Below are positions 1 through 7,910 of a stretch of DNA of 64,000 nt, one piece after another. The first letter of the stretch is position 1. Each line of letters opens with the position of its first letter. The position numbers and the translations under genes were made by a program. A model generated the notes under the pieces. The model worked only from the letters and a program-made list of their open reading frames with translations, made no database searches and was not told where the DNA came from. Source of the DNA: Paraflavitalea devenefica (GTDB lineage: Bacteria > Bacteroidota > Bacteroidia > Chitinophagales > Chitinophagaceae); the NCBI RefSeq assembly GCF_011759375.1, contig NZ_JAARML010000001.1, forward strand, positions 1,302,001-1,366,000. The letters run 5' to 3'.

Positions 1-275
1 ACATTGGGCTGAAAGGCATTGTTATAGCCTGTCCCTGTTTGGTCCAGTATAGTAAGTGTGGCATTCGCAGCACCGGTTATGGTTACCAGGGCATCTACAC
101 CAGGCTTTACGAGGGAAAACCGGTAAACGGCGCCCACCGTCAGGTCGGTTCCCGAAACGAGGGTAGGACTTACAAATACATAGTCTGCGACTGGTTGACT
201 ATAAGAGCGGAAAACACTGAGGAGAAGTACCGTATATATACATACGTTTTTGGCGGTTTGGGTAAAGGATTTCAT
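1..275 (-). CDS. N-terminus of an exported protein, cut by the window edge
   Basis: An open frame on the minus strand starts with ATG at 275 and runs off the window at position 1. The first 27 or so residues form a classic export signal (positively charged start, hydrophobic stretch TVLLLSVF, then SYSQ), so the product is probably secreted or surface-exposed. The visible mature part is rich in V, T, G and S (YVFVSPTLVSGTDLTVG, then a stretch ending in TILDQTG), which suggests beta-sandwich repeats such as those of large adhesin-like Bacteroidota proteins. No domain can be named from 91 residues. The start is preceded only by AT-rich sequence, and no Shine-Dalgarno site is seen. Confidence 0.7.
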   Translation of the reverse strand, partial: MKSFTQTAKNVCIYTVLLLSVFRSYSQPVADYVFVSPTLVSGTDLTVGAVYRFSLVKPGVDALVTITGAANATLTILDQTGTGYNNAFQPN

Positions 276-473
276 AGTAAGGGTGTAATTGTTGTTTTAC
301 GATCTGGTCTAAAAGTAGTAACACATTCAGACTATCGCAATACTTCGTAGATCTACGATTAAGGTAAAACCCTTATAGACAGATGATTAATTTTTATTGC
401 TCCAATTAATTCTACTGTTTAACCCGCAAAAAACAGCGCTTAGAGTAGAAGTGCAGGAAAAAACAAGGAAATA

Positions 474-1580
474 CTAGGAAGAGACGGGCATCAATCCGGG
501 CTCTGTTACCTGCTGGCCATCGGCCCGGGGTTCTATGAGCGGTATAGTAACGGTGAAATGCCAGTGATCTTTTTCAATGCTTACGCCCGGCAGGTTAAGC
601 ATCTTGTAGCGCGCATTGATGTTTTGCAGTCCGAAGCCGGTGGATTCTACCAGGCCCTCCCTTTTGAAAATAGTATTGCGTACAATGAGTGTGTTTCCGG
701 TAGCAGCTATTATTTCAATATTTAACGGATGTTCTTTTTGAAGCCGGTTGTGCTTTACCGCATTCTCCACCAGCAACTGGAGGGTAAGCGGAGGTAGCAG
801 CCATTCTTCATATTTTTTATCTACCTGAATTTTCAGGTCGATACCGTTGCCATAACGGGTTTGCAACAGGTGATAATAAGATTGTATGAACTGAAGCTCC
901 TGCCCGAGGATGGTCAGTTCGGTCTGGTTGTTCCTGAGCAGGTAACGGAATACCTTGGTAAGCTCATCGAGAAAAGCTTCTGCCCGCACGGGGTTTTCGC
1001 CAATGAGCGAGGAAAGTGAATTGAGGTTATTGAAGAGGAAGTGTGGATTGACAATACCTTTTAATTGGTTCAGCTCAGCCCTGAGCTTGTCTTTTTCCAG
1101 TTGTTCATTTTCTTTTTCTGTGTACCGTAGTTTGGCGTAATGGTAAAGCGTTTCAAAACCTACCAGCAGAAAAAAGAAGGCAAAGAAAGCATTGAAGAAA
1201 GCGTAGCCCCATAAACCAACTGCAATCTGATTATTGTTGATCGTTACCCCCGATTTTATATGTACAGTAACATCTACTTGGTCCGACAGGAAATTAACCT
1301 GGATGAAAGTACTGAGCGCCAGGACCACGGTGGAGTATGCCAGGCCGGCAACAATGACTGCCCAGATGCGGAAAGGAGGCTTAAGCCAGGTTTGTGCGCG
1401 ACTGCGATAGATGATAAAACGGTTACCTTCTGTAATCAACAGGATGCAGGCCAGAGATATAAGGGTGCGCAGGATCTTTGCCGTATCGGCACGCAGATAT
1501 ATCTTATTGGCATAAATGACCAATAAGAAAGGAAGCACAACAATGAGAATGCGGAACCATTTATCACGGACCTTTATCAA
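474..1580 (-). CDS. LytS/YehU-type membrane sensor histidine kinase
   Basis: This is a sensor kinase of the His_kinase (PF06580) type. The N-terminal third has several hydrophobic segments (around LIVVLPFLLVIYANK, LISLACILLI, IVAGLAYSTVVLAL and FFNAFFAFFFLLVGF), followed by a charged coiled-coil linker. The phosphoacceptor motif PHFLFNNLNSL comes next, with an ATPase domain containing LLVENAVKHN and GFGLQNINARY. Such kinases normally phosphorylate a LytTR response regulator, but none is adjacent. The start is uncertain. The only ATG nearby (1621) reads into a stop two codons later. TTG at 1580 gives a sensible N-terminus (MIKVRDKWFRIL), and TTG at 1625 is a longer alternative. Confidence 0.87.
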   Translation of the reverse strand: MIKVRDKWFRILIVVLPFLLVIYANKIYLRADTAKILRTLISLACILLITEGNRFIIYRSRAQTWLKPPFRIWAVIVAGLAYSTVVLALSTFIQVNFLSDQVDVTVHIKSGVTINNNQIAVGLWGYAFFNAFFAFFFLLVGFETLYHYAKLRYTEKENEQLEKDKLRAELNQLKGIVNPHFLFNNLNSLSSLIGENPVRAEAFLDELTKVFRYLLRNNQTELTILGQELQFIQSYYHLLQTRYGNGIDLKIQVDKKYEEWLLPPLTLQLLVENAVKHNRLQKEHPLNIEIIAATGNTLIVRNTIFKREGLVESTGFGLQNINARYKMLNLPGVSIEKDHWHFTVTIPLIEPRADGQQVTEPGLMPVSS

Positions 1581-1871
1581 TACACCATGGATTTTATTGC
1601 CGGAAGGCGGGGTTAACCCATGCAAAGAAAAATTACCCGGGCCGCAGCACCGAAAATTTGTGTATGAATTGAGATTTTAGGCGAATGAACTGTTGGGACG
1701 TGGATTCCGGGTTTGGGGTTCAGCGTTGGGGGGTTGCTACCGCGGGCTGTTGGTCGGCTAAGTCTAACTGATTGAAAAACAGGCTGGGAAAATAATTTTT
1801 AAAGACCGGTTTTGCTACTGACATACTGCTGTCACCAGGTGGTTGTTGCTTTGTATCATAATAGCAAACCT

Positions 1872-2498
1872 ATGTTTTACACTACCATTAATCAGACCAG
1901 CCTGCTCACTCAATTACAAGATATGGCCGCTTACAACCTGTGGGCCATTACCCGGCTTACCGGCTGGCTTCAGTCCAAACCAGACACATTACTGGAAACG
2001 GCAGCCGCTTCCAGCTTCCCGGGTATCAAGGCCACACTGCAGCATATCCTGGAAGTAGAACAGGGATGGCTGGGCCACCTGCAGCAGGCGCCGGCAGGCA
2101 TACGGCAGGAGCCGGATGGCAGCCTGGAAGCCGTGCTGGACAGCCTGGTGGAGCATGCGGGTGCTTTTAATGATTATGTACAGTCGCTGACGGAGGAAGA
2201 ATTACAGGAGGATTGCTATTGTAATGTGTTGTTCGTGGGCGAGATTTGCCGGCCCCGGTTTGAAATTATCCAGCACTGCCTGAACCATAGTACTTACCAT
2301 CGGGGGCAGGTGGTAACAATTGGCCACCAGGTAGGACTAAAGGATGCGCCGATGACGGATTATATGTTTTATGTGCTGCGGGTGAAGGCCTTTGCCGGGT
2401 CCAAAGGGCTCCCTGGGGAGAAGATGGAAAGACGGGAAGGAAAACGCCAACCCGCTGTGCGTAACAGTTTCCTGGCAGTGAATTTTTTCAGTAAATAA
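1872..2498 (+). CDS. DinB-fold putative metal-dependent protein
   Basis: The product is a four-helix-bundle protein of the DinB/YfiT superfamily, which are cytoplasmic metal-binding proteins, several of them thiol-dependent transferases. The conserved metal-ligand pattern is visible: His in LQHILEVEQGW (about residue 58) and two His in HSTYHRGQVV (about residues 139-143). I start at ATG 1872 because the family begins close to this point and the upstream extension is not domain-like. At 208 residues it is about 40 longer than usual. The tail after DYMFYVLRV is basic and unlike the family, so it may be a late readthrough extension. The next gene begins 10 bp downstream, suggesting co-transcription with the glycosylase-like gene. 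Confidence 0.85.
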   Translation: MFYTTINQTSLLTQLQDMAAYNLWAITRLTGWLQSKPDTLLETAAASSFPGIKATLQHILEVEQGWLGHLQQAPAGIRQEPDGSLEAVLDSLVEHAGAFNDYVQSLTEEELQEDCYCNVLFVGEICRPRFEIIQHCLNHSTYHRGQVVTIGHQVGLKDAPMTDYMFYVLRVKAFAGSKGLPGEKMERREGKRQPAVRNSFLAVNFFSK

Positions 2499-2508
2499 CC
2501 CAAATACG

Positions 2509-3579
2509 ATGACCACAGCAGCCATTGTTCAATACCGGTTGTACAATCAGCAGCTTTCGCAACCTTCACTTAAACAGCCTGGAGAGCTGGTGCATTGGAT
2601 GGGCTCCATGCAGGCGCAGGATTACCTGGGCGCTAAATGGAGTATTGGCCTGCGCCTGCCCGGTTCTACAGATGAGGACATTGAACAGGCGATTGCAGAC
2701 AGGAAAATTATACGCACCTGGGGACTGCGGGGCACCTGGCACTGGATGGCGCCGGCAGATGTGCATTGGATGTTGCGCCTGGTGTCGCCCAAAATCCAGC
2801 AGAAGTATGCACCCTACCTGAAGCAGGAATCACTGGATGCGGCCAAAGTGAAGAAAAGCAATAAAGTGCTGGTGAAAGCATTGCAGGATGGCCAGGCGTT
2901 GACACGGGAAGAACTGACTGGCATACTGAGCAAAAACGGTATCAAGGCATCCAATTACGGGATAGGGCATTTGTTGTTGCATGCCTCACAGGAACAGTTG
3001 ATCTGTATGGGTCCCCGGCGGGGGAAACAGTTTACCCATGTATTACTGGAAGACTGGATACCAAAAGATAAAAGATTTGAGCCGGCTGACCCGTTGGCCG
3101 AGCTGGCGCTACGTTATTTTACCAGTCACGGCCCTGCTACGGTGAAGGATTTTATGTGGTGGGCAGGACTTACCCTGGCAGAAGCACGTAAAGGCATTGA
3201 ACCCATGCAGGACAAACTGGAAAGGGTGGAGGTGGAAGGCATCACTTACCTGATGTCGTCGGATAGGCCGGCTTTGAAGAAGAAAGTTACTGTTCACCTG
3301 TTGCCGGGATTTGATGAATATTTACTGGGCTATACCGACCGCAGTGTAGTCGTGGAAGATAAACATGCCAAAAAGCTGGCCATGACAGCCAATGGTCAAT
3401 TCAGTTCCACGATCGTAGTGGGCGGGCGGGTAGATGGTATCTGGAAAAGAACGATGGACACAAAAAATGTTGACATAACTACTACTTATTTCGATGCTGC
3501 CGGTAAGTCTGTACAGCAGGCGGTAGCTGTAGCGGCACGGCGGTATGCGAAGTTTCTCGGGCTGAAAGCTGATTTATAG
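2509..3579 (+). CDS. AlkZ-like winged-helix DNA glycosylase (HTH_42 family)
   Basis: This 356-residue protein belongs to the HTH_42 (PF06224) family of AlkZ/YcaQ DNA glycosylases, which excise bulky or cross-linked alkyl-purine adducts. The QxQ catalytic signature known from AlkZ is visible as QAQ at residues 35-37 (MGSMQAQDYLG). The family motif TWGLRGTWHWMAP follows, and the C-terminal half carries LLPGFDEYLLGY and a VDGIW segment. It is the middle gene of a tightly spaced plus-strand trio (DinB-fold protein 10 bp upstream, NrtR-like regulator 36 bp downstream). Its place directly before genes that remove ADP-ribose from nucleic acids is suggestive of adduct repair, but that link is inference. 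Confidence 0.85.
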   Translation: MTTAAIVQYRLYNQQLSQPSLKQPGELVHWMGSMQAQDYLGAKWSIGLRLPGSTDEDIEQAIADRKIIRTWGLRGTWHWMAPADVHWMLRLVSPKIQQKYAPYLKQESLDAAKVKKSNKVLVKALQDGQALTREELTGILSKNGIKASNYGIGHLLLHASQEQLICMGPRRGKQFTHVLLEDWIPKDKRFEPADPLAELALRYFTSHGPATVKDFMWWAGLTLAEARKGIEPMQDKLERVEVEGITYLMSSDRPALKKKVTVHLLPGFDEYLLGYTDRSVVVEDKHAKKLAMTANGQFSSTIVVGGRVDGIWKRTMDTKNVDITTTYFDAAGKSVQQAVAVAARRYAKFLGLKADL

Positions 3580-3615
3580 CAGAGATAAGCAGCCAGTTTT
3601 TATCTTGCAGGCTGA

Positions 3616-4305
3616 ATGTCTTCTGATCAACATATTAAAGTAGCGGTAGACGCGGTCGTGTTTGGTTACTCCAGGCAGGAAGGCGTGTCGGTACTGCTCA
3701 TACAACGTAAGTATCCTCCTTTTCAAAATAGTTGGGCTATACCAGGTGGTTTTGTATTGGAAGAAGAGTCGCTGGAAGCGGCCGTGCGCCGGGAATTACA
3801 GGAAGAAACAGGCATTGCCGTCAACTACCTGGAGCAATTGTATACGTTTGGCGATCCTGGGCGTGACCCGCGGCAGCGTATTATATCCATTACTTATTTC
3901 GCCCTGGTGAAATCGGCTCAATTCCAGCAATTGAAGGCGAGTACAGATGCAGAACATGCACAATGGTTTGGCATCAAGGAGCTACCCCCGCTGGCTTTTG
4001 ACCATGAAGCTATTTTGCAGACCGCCATTGAAAGGATCAGGGTCAAGATCAGGTACCAGCCAATAGGGTTTGAGCTGTTGGACAAGGTATTTTCTTTTGC
4101 CGACCTGGAGCATTTGTATATGACCCTGCTGGACAGGGATATTGACCGCCGCAATTTTTCCCGGAAGATGATGGCGCTGGGCATACTGGATGAAACCAAT
4201 GAGGTAGCCAGGGCAGAAGGCAAAGGCAGGCCCAGTAAAATGTACCGGTTTAATGAGCAGCGGTACCAACAACTGGAAAAAGAGGGGATGAATTTTGAGA
4301 TCTGA
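3616..4305 (+). CDS. nrtR: NrtR-family Nudix transcriptional regulator of NAD metabolism
   Basis: The protein has a Nudix domain (residues about 5-140) joined to a C-terminal winged helix (about 145-222; key stretch DRRNFSRKMMALGIL, then GRPSKMYRFN), the architecture of NrtR. Known NrtR proteins repress NAD-salvage genes and release DNA on binding ADP-ribose or related metabolites. Here the Nudix box is fully intact at residues 45-67 (RELQEETGI core), whereas many NrtR proteins have lost catalytic residues, so hydrolase activity is possible. The gene lies immediately upstream of an NAD/ADP-ribose run whose promoter carries twin palindromes. The start ATG follows TATCTTGCAG, a weak match to the -7 element, and implies a very short leader. 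Confidence 0.9.
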   Translation: MSSDQHIKVAVDAVVFGYSRQEGVSVLLIQRKYPPFQNSWAIPGGFVLEEESLEAAVRRELQEETGIAVNYLEQLYTFGDPGRDPRQRIISITYFALVKSAQFQQLKASTDAEHAQWFGIKELPPLAFDHEAILQTAIERIRVKIRYQPIGFELLDKVFSFADLEHLYMTLLDRDIDRRNFSRKMMALGILDETNEVARAEGKGRPSKMYRFNEQRYQQLEKEGMNFEI

Positions 4306-4390
4306 GAAAATAGACCTAATCCACACATAAACAACATTTTCCACAAAACTCCACGCTTTGTATTATTTCTTATCACCAGCCTTATGTTAA

Positions 4391-4413
4391 TTTTGCGTCT
4401 TTTTCACGCAAAA
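4391..4413. promoter_or_regulatory. Candidate NrtR operator 1
   Basis: A perfect inverted repeat: TTTTGCGT (4391-4398), a 7-bp spacer, and ACGCAAAA (4406-4413). It sits just upstream of the -33 element of the NAD run. The arms and spacer match the second palindrome at 4444-4464, and the two centres are 52 bp apart, about five helical turns. Assignment to NrtR rests on neighbourhood. Confidence 0.75.
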
Positions 4414-4416
4414 TAT

Positions 4417-4447
4417 TTGGCGCATTCAGAAAGGCTCTCTATGTTTG
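4417..4447 (+). promoter_or_regulatory. Bacteroidota-type promoter of the NAD/ADP-ribose run
   Basis: TTG at 4417-4419, a 20-bp spacer, then TATGTTTG at 4440-4447, an exact TAnnTTTG -7 element. Transcription would begin near 4454, leaving about ten leader bases before ATG 4465. The -33 element abuts operator 1 and the -7 element overlaps the left arm of operator 2, so a bound repressor would occlude polymerase. Confidence 0.75.
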
Positions 4448-4464
4448 CGTAGAAATGACGCAAA
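4444..4464. promoter_or_regulatory. Candidate NrtR operator 2
   Basis: Inverted repeat TTTGCGT (4444-4450), 7-bp spacer, ACGCAAA (4458-4464). It has the same half-site and spacing as the palindrome at 4391-4413. It overlaps the -7 element and ends at the base before the start codon of the adenylyltransferase-Nudix gene. Confidence 0.75.
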
Positions 4465-5382
4465 ATGAAGACAACAGGAGTTATCATCGCCCGCTTCCAG
4501 ACCCCTTACCTGCATGAGGGGCATCAATACCTGGTGAATGAGATCAGGGCCAAACACAATAAGGTGATCATCATATTGGGTGTATCGCCGGTAAAAGGTA
4601 GCCGCCGCAATCCTTTTGATTATTATACCCGCGAAAAATTACTGAAGCACTTCGCGCCCGAGCTGCTGGTACTGCCCCTGAGCGACCATCCGGATGATGC
4701 CATGTGGAGTGAACACCTGGACGGGTTGCTGACCGGCAGTTTCCCCCAGGAGTCCTTTGTGTTATATGGAAGTCGCGACTGTTTTATTCCTTATTATAGT
4801 GGTCATTTGCCGGTGGTAGCGCTGCCCGAGCTGGGCGATCACTCTGCCACCGCCATCCGTGATGCCAATGCAGATAAAGTGCTTGACTCTGTTGATTTCA
4901 GGATGGGCATCAATTATGCCTATCACAATATGTATGAAAAAGTTTACCCCACAGTAGATATTGCTGTATTGAGGAATAACGAAACAGAAGTATTACTGGG
5001 CAAAAAGCATGGCGTGGCCCAATGGCGGTTTCCCGGTGGCTTTGCCAATCCTGCTGATGCCTGCTATGAGGATGCTGCCGCCCGTGAGCTGCAGGAAGAA
5101 TGTGGTGAACTCATCACCGGACCCATGCAATATGTAGGTTCTGCCCGGATTGATGACTGGCGGTACCGCAGCGAAGCCGATAAGATCATGACCTTGTTTT
5201 TCAAGACTGATTTTGTGGGCGGTGAGGCGAAGGCCAATGATGATCTGGGTGAAGTCGCCTGGTTTCCGGTTGCTTCCCTGCAGCACATGATAGAAGAGAA
5301 CACGATTGCAGCCGAGCACCATGTGCTGGTAAATATGCTGGTAAAAAATGTGCGCTTGTCTGCCCAGACTATTGAACAATAA
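4465..5382 (+). CDS. nadM: Bifunctional NMN adenylyltransferase / Nudix (ADP-ribose pyrophosphatase)
   Basis: The N-terminal half is an NMN adenylyltransferase: HEGH nucleotidyltransferase motif at residues 17-20 and SATAIR at 127-132. The C-terminal half is a Nudix domain from about residue 160, with the RELQEECG core at 207-214. The Nudix box appears to hold one extra residue relative to the 23-residue consensus. The fusion matches the bifunctional enzymes described in cyanobacteria and Francisella, which make NAD from NMN and hydrolyse ADP-ribose to AMP and ribose 5-phosphate. It is the first gene after the twin palindromes, 30 bp ahead of the NAMPT gene, so NMN made there can be adenylylated here. 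Confidence 0.92.
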   Translation: MKTTGVIIARFQTPYLHEGHQYLVNEIRAKHNKVIIILGVSPVKGSRRNPFDYYTREKLLKHFAPELLVLPLSDHPDDAMWSEHLDGLLTGSFPQESFVLYGSRDCFIPYYSGHLPVVALPELGDHSATAIRDANADKVLDSVDFRMGINYAYHNMYEKVYPTVDIAVLRNNETEVLLGKKHGVAQWRFPGGFANPADACYEDAAARELQEECGELITGPMQYVGSARIDDWRYRSEADKIMTLFFKTDFVGGEAKANDDLGEVAWFPVASLQHMIEENTIAAEHHVLVNMLVKNVRLSAQTIEQ

Positions 5383-5412
5383 ACTTAACCCTTATACTTT
5401 TTTACGCTAAAA

Positions 5413-6864
5413 ATGAACACGATGAAAACCCAGGAAAATATCTTACTGCTTGCCGACGCCTATAAATACTCACACCACAAGTTATATTACCCCGGCACCA
5501 CCAAGATCTATTCTTACCTCGAAAGCCGCGGCGGCCAGTTTGACGAAACAGTATTCTTCGGATTGCAATATTTCCTGAAGTATTACCTCGAAGGGGAAGT
5601 GATCACAACGGAAAAGATTGATGCAGCAGCAGGCTTCCTGGAACAGGTATTTGGCCGCCAGGATGTATTTGACCGCAGCAAATTTGATTACATCGTTCAA
5701 AAGCATGGCGGCAGGTTGCCCGTGCGAATCAAAGCTGTACCCGAAGGCACCCACGTACCGGTAAATAATGTATTGGTTACGATCGAGAATACTGACCCGG
5801 AATGTTTCTGGCTTACGAATTTCCTGGAGACTTTGCTGATGCAGGTATGGTATCCATGTACGGTGGCTACCCTATCCAGTGCTGTCCGGACAATCGCCAC
5901 TGAATATTTCCAGGAAACAGCTTCTGAAAGCGCTATGGCTGCTATTGATTTTGTGTTGAATGATTTTGGCTTCCGTGGTGTGAGCTCTGTAGAAAGTGCG
6001 GGCCTGGGTGGTGCGGCGCACCTGCTGAACTTCAATGGCAGTGATAATATTATGGCCAGTGTGCTGGCGCAACGGTATTATGGCGCCAACAGGGTAATTG
6101 GATTATCAGTTCCCGCTACGGAGCACTCTATCTGCACCTTGCTGGGTGAGGAAGGAGAACTGGAAGTGTTTAAGCATGTACTGAGAACTTTCCCCAGTGG
6201 TACGGTAGCCTGTGTTTCTGACTCTTTTGATATTTTCAGGGCCTGCAGTGAATACTGGGGTACAGAATTGAAGGAACTGGTGTTGAGCCGGGATGGCGTA
6301 CTAGTAATCCGCCCGGATAGTGGTGATCCTGTATTCACACTGTTGAGGGTATTTGACATATTGATGGATAAGTTTGGTTACACCTTCAATGAAAAAGGAT
6401 ATAAAGTATTGCCTCCACAGGTGCGTGTGCTGCAGGGTGATGGCGTTACAGTAGACACGATCCGCCACATATACAGCGCCCTGAAGATTAATGGCATCAG
6501 TGCTGAGAACCTGGTACTGGGCATGGGGGGCGCTTTGTTGCAGAAGGTGGACAGGGACACCCAGCAATTTGCCTTTAAATGTTCTTATGCAGAAGTAAAT
6601 GGCGAGGCTACTGATGTACAGAAACATCCTATCGAGATTGACTCACACGGCAGGCTGGTGGAATCATTCAAGCGGTCAAAGGCGGGTCAGTTGAAACTGA
6701 TCCAAACAGAAGAAGGCTATCGCACCATACGCAAAGAGCAGGGACCTGCATTCAAAGATGAACTGGTAACCGTATTTGAGAATGGCGCGCTGACCTATGA
6801 AGTAAACTTTGAAGGAGTACGGGAGCGGGCCTGTAAGGAAAAGAAGGAAGTAACGGTAGATTAA
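5413..6864 (+). CDS. nadV: Nicotinamide phosphoribosyltransferase (NAMPT/NadV)
   Basis: The enzyme joins nicotinamide to PRPP to give NMN, the one-step salvage route that bypasses deamidation. Its 483 residues match the NAMPT length. Hallmarks seen are ADAYKYSHH near residue 15, ESRGG (37-41), DFGFRG (184-189), the catalytic-type His in ATEHS (His238) and RPDSGDP (300-306), which carries the substrate-binding Arg and Asp. It lies between the NMN adenylyltransferase-Nudix gene (30 bp) and the macrodomain gene (10 bp). Together with the former it forms a two-step nicotinamide-to-NAD pathway. No nicotinamide deamidase is present here. Met1 and Met4 are both possible starts. Confidence 0.95.
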   Translation: MNTMKTQENILLLADAYKYSHHKLYYPGTTKIYSYLESRGGQFDETVFFGLQYFLKYYLEGEVITTEKIDAAAGFLEQVFGRQDVFDRSKFDYIVQKHGGRLPVRIKAVPEGTHVPVNNVLVTIENTDPECFWLTNFLETLLMQVWYPCTVATLSSAVRTIATEYFQETASESAMAAIDFVLNDFGFRGVSSVESAGLGGAAHLLNFNGSDNIMASVLAQRYYGANRVIGLSVPATEHSICTLLGEEGELEVFKHVLRTFPSGTVACVSDSFDIFRACSEYWGTELKELVLSRDGVLVIRPDSGDPVFTLLRVFDILMDKFGYTFNEKGYKVLPPQVRVLQGDGVTVDTIRHIYSALKINGISAENLVLGMGGALLQKVDRDTQQFAFKCSYAEVNGEATDVQKHPIEIDSHGRLVESFKRSKAGQLKLIQTEEGYRTIRKEQGPAFKDELVTVFENGALTYEVNFEGVRERACKEKKEVTVD

Positions 6865-6874
6865 TTTAGCAGCT

Positions 6875-7339
6875 ATGGCCATTCAATATATTAAAGGAGA
6901 TGCCACAGCGCCTGTCGTAAGTGGCAATAAAATTATAGTGCACGTGTGTAATGACATTGGAAGTTGGGGCAGGGGTTTTGTGATGGCATTAAGTGCCAAA
7001 TGGAAAGAACCGAAGCAATCATACAAGAAGTGGTTTCAGTCAAAAGAAAATTTCGCATTGGGTGAAGTGCAGTTTGTTCCTGTAAGTGCTGACACGTGGG
7101 TGGCTAATATGATCGGCCAGCATGATATCAAAAACGATAAAGCCGGCAATCCACCTGTAAGGTATGATGCCATAAAGATCGCTCTTGAGAAAGTGGCATT
7201 GTTTGCCAAAGAAAAGAATGCAAGTGTACATATGCCCCGCATAGGCTGCGGCCTTGCCGGAGGCACCTGGGACAAAATGGAACCTGTGATCGAAGCAGTA
7301 AGTAAGCAAGGCGTTCCTGTAACTGTATATGATTTATGA
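6875..7339 (+). CDS. ALC1/TARG1-like macrodomain protein (ADP-ribose hydrolase or phosphatase)
   Basis: A single-domain macro protein of 154 residues. The N-terminal IKGDAT, the VHVCNDIGSWGRGF stretch (residues 22-35) and the MPRIGCGLAGG motif (120-130) place it with the ALC1-like class that includes TARG1 and Poa1p. Members bind ADP-ribose and remove it from acidic residues or nucleic acid, or dephosphorylate ADP-ribose 1''-phosphate. The position equivalent to the TARG1 catalytic Asp after GCGL appears to be Ala, so the Poa1p-like activity or a different mechanism is possible. It starts 10 bp after the NAMPT gene and overlaps the next gene by 4 bp, implying translational coupling with NADAR. 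Confidence 0.88.
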   Translation: MAIQYIKGDATAPVVSGNKIIVHVCNDIGSWGRGFVMALSAKWKEPKQSYKKWFQSKENFALGEVQFVPVSADTWVANMIGQHDIKNDKAGNPPVRYDAIKIALEKVALFAKEKNASVHMPRIGCGLAGGTWDKMEPVIEAVSKQGVPVTVYDL

Positions 7340-7884
7340 AATACTCATTAGACATACTAAAGAAACATATTGAAGCAGAACAGCCTGTAGAATACTTATT
7401 CTTCTGGGGGCATACGCAAAAACAGGGAGGGGTTGTTGATAAATCCTGTCTAAGCCAGTGGTTTCCTGCCGCATTCACAGTGGACGGCATTACCTATCCC
7501 ACGGCTGAGCACTGGATGATGGCCAGGAAAGCTTTGCTCTTCGATGATCAGGCAGCTTACGAACAAGTACTGGCAACGAATAAGGCCGGTGCAGCCAAAG
7601 CCATTGGCAGAAAGGTAAAGAATTTCGAGGCTGTTGTATGGCAAAAAGAGGGTTATGGCTTTGTAACAGAAGGCTCCTATCATAAGTTTTCCCAAAACCC
7701 ACTGTTAAAGGAGTTTTTATTGAGAACAGGAAAAAAGGTTATTGTAGAGGCTAGTCCAATGGATCGCATCTGGGGTATCGGGCTATCTCAGAATTCTCAG
7801 GATGCTATGAACCCTTTCAAATGGAAAGGAACCAACCTGCTGGGGTTTGCGCTGATGGAAGCAAGGGACCGGTTATTAACTTAA
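7336..7884 (+). CDS. NADAR-family N-glycosidase (YbiA-like)
   Basis: The product is a full-length NADAR (PF08719) domain: FFWGH at residues 22-26, PTAEHWMM at 55-62, an MDRIWG motif at 142-147 and FKWKGTNLLG near the end. Family members cleave N-glycosidic bonds. E. coli YbiA acts on riboflavin-pathway intermediates, and others remove ADP-ribose from guanine in nucleic acid. The neighbouring macro- and PARG-like genes favour the ADP-ribosyl-guanine role here, by inference. The start ATGA overlaps the macrodomain stop, and the PARG-like gene follows after 26 bp. Confidence 0.92.
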   Translation: MKYSLDILKKHIEAEQPVEYLFFWGHTQKQGGVVDKSCLSQWFPAAFTVDGITYPTAEHWMMARKALLFDDQAAYEQVLATNKAGAAKAIGRKVKNFEAVVWQKEGYGFVTEGSYHKFSQNPLLKEFLLRTGKKVIVEASPMDRIWGIGLSQNSQDAMNPFKWKGTNLLGFALMEARDRLLT

Positions 7885-7910
7885 AGACATTACTATTTAA
7901 AAAGAGATGT

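Noticed and set aside
4317..4345. Two DnaA-box-like sequences (TAATCCACA, TTTTCCACA) upstream of nadM
   Set aside because: Only two one-mismatch sites without a further cluster or unwinding element; probably chance.
4465..6864. NMNAT-NAMPT pair as a phage NAD-reconstitution cassette in a prophage
   Set aside because: The enzyme pair resembles such cassettes, but there are no phage structural, integrase or attachment features, and the surrounding genes are chromosomal.
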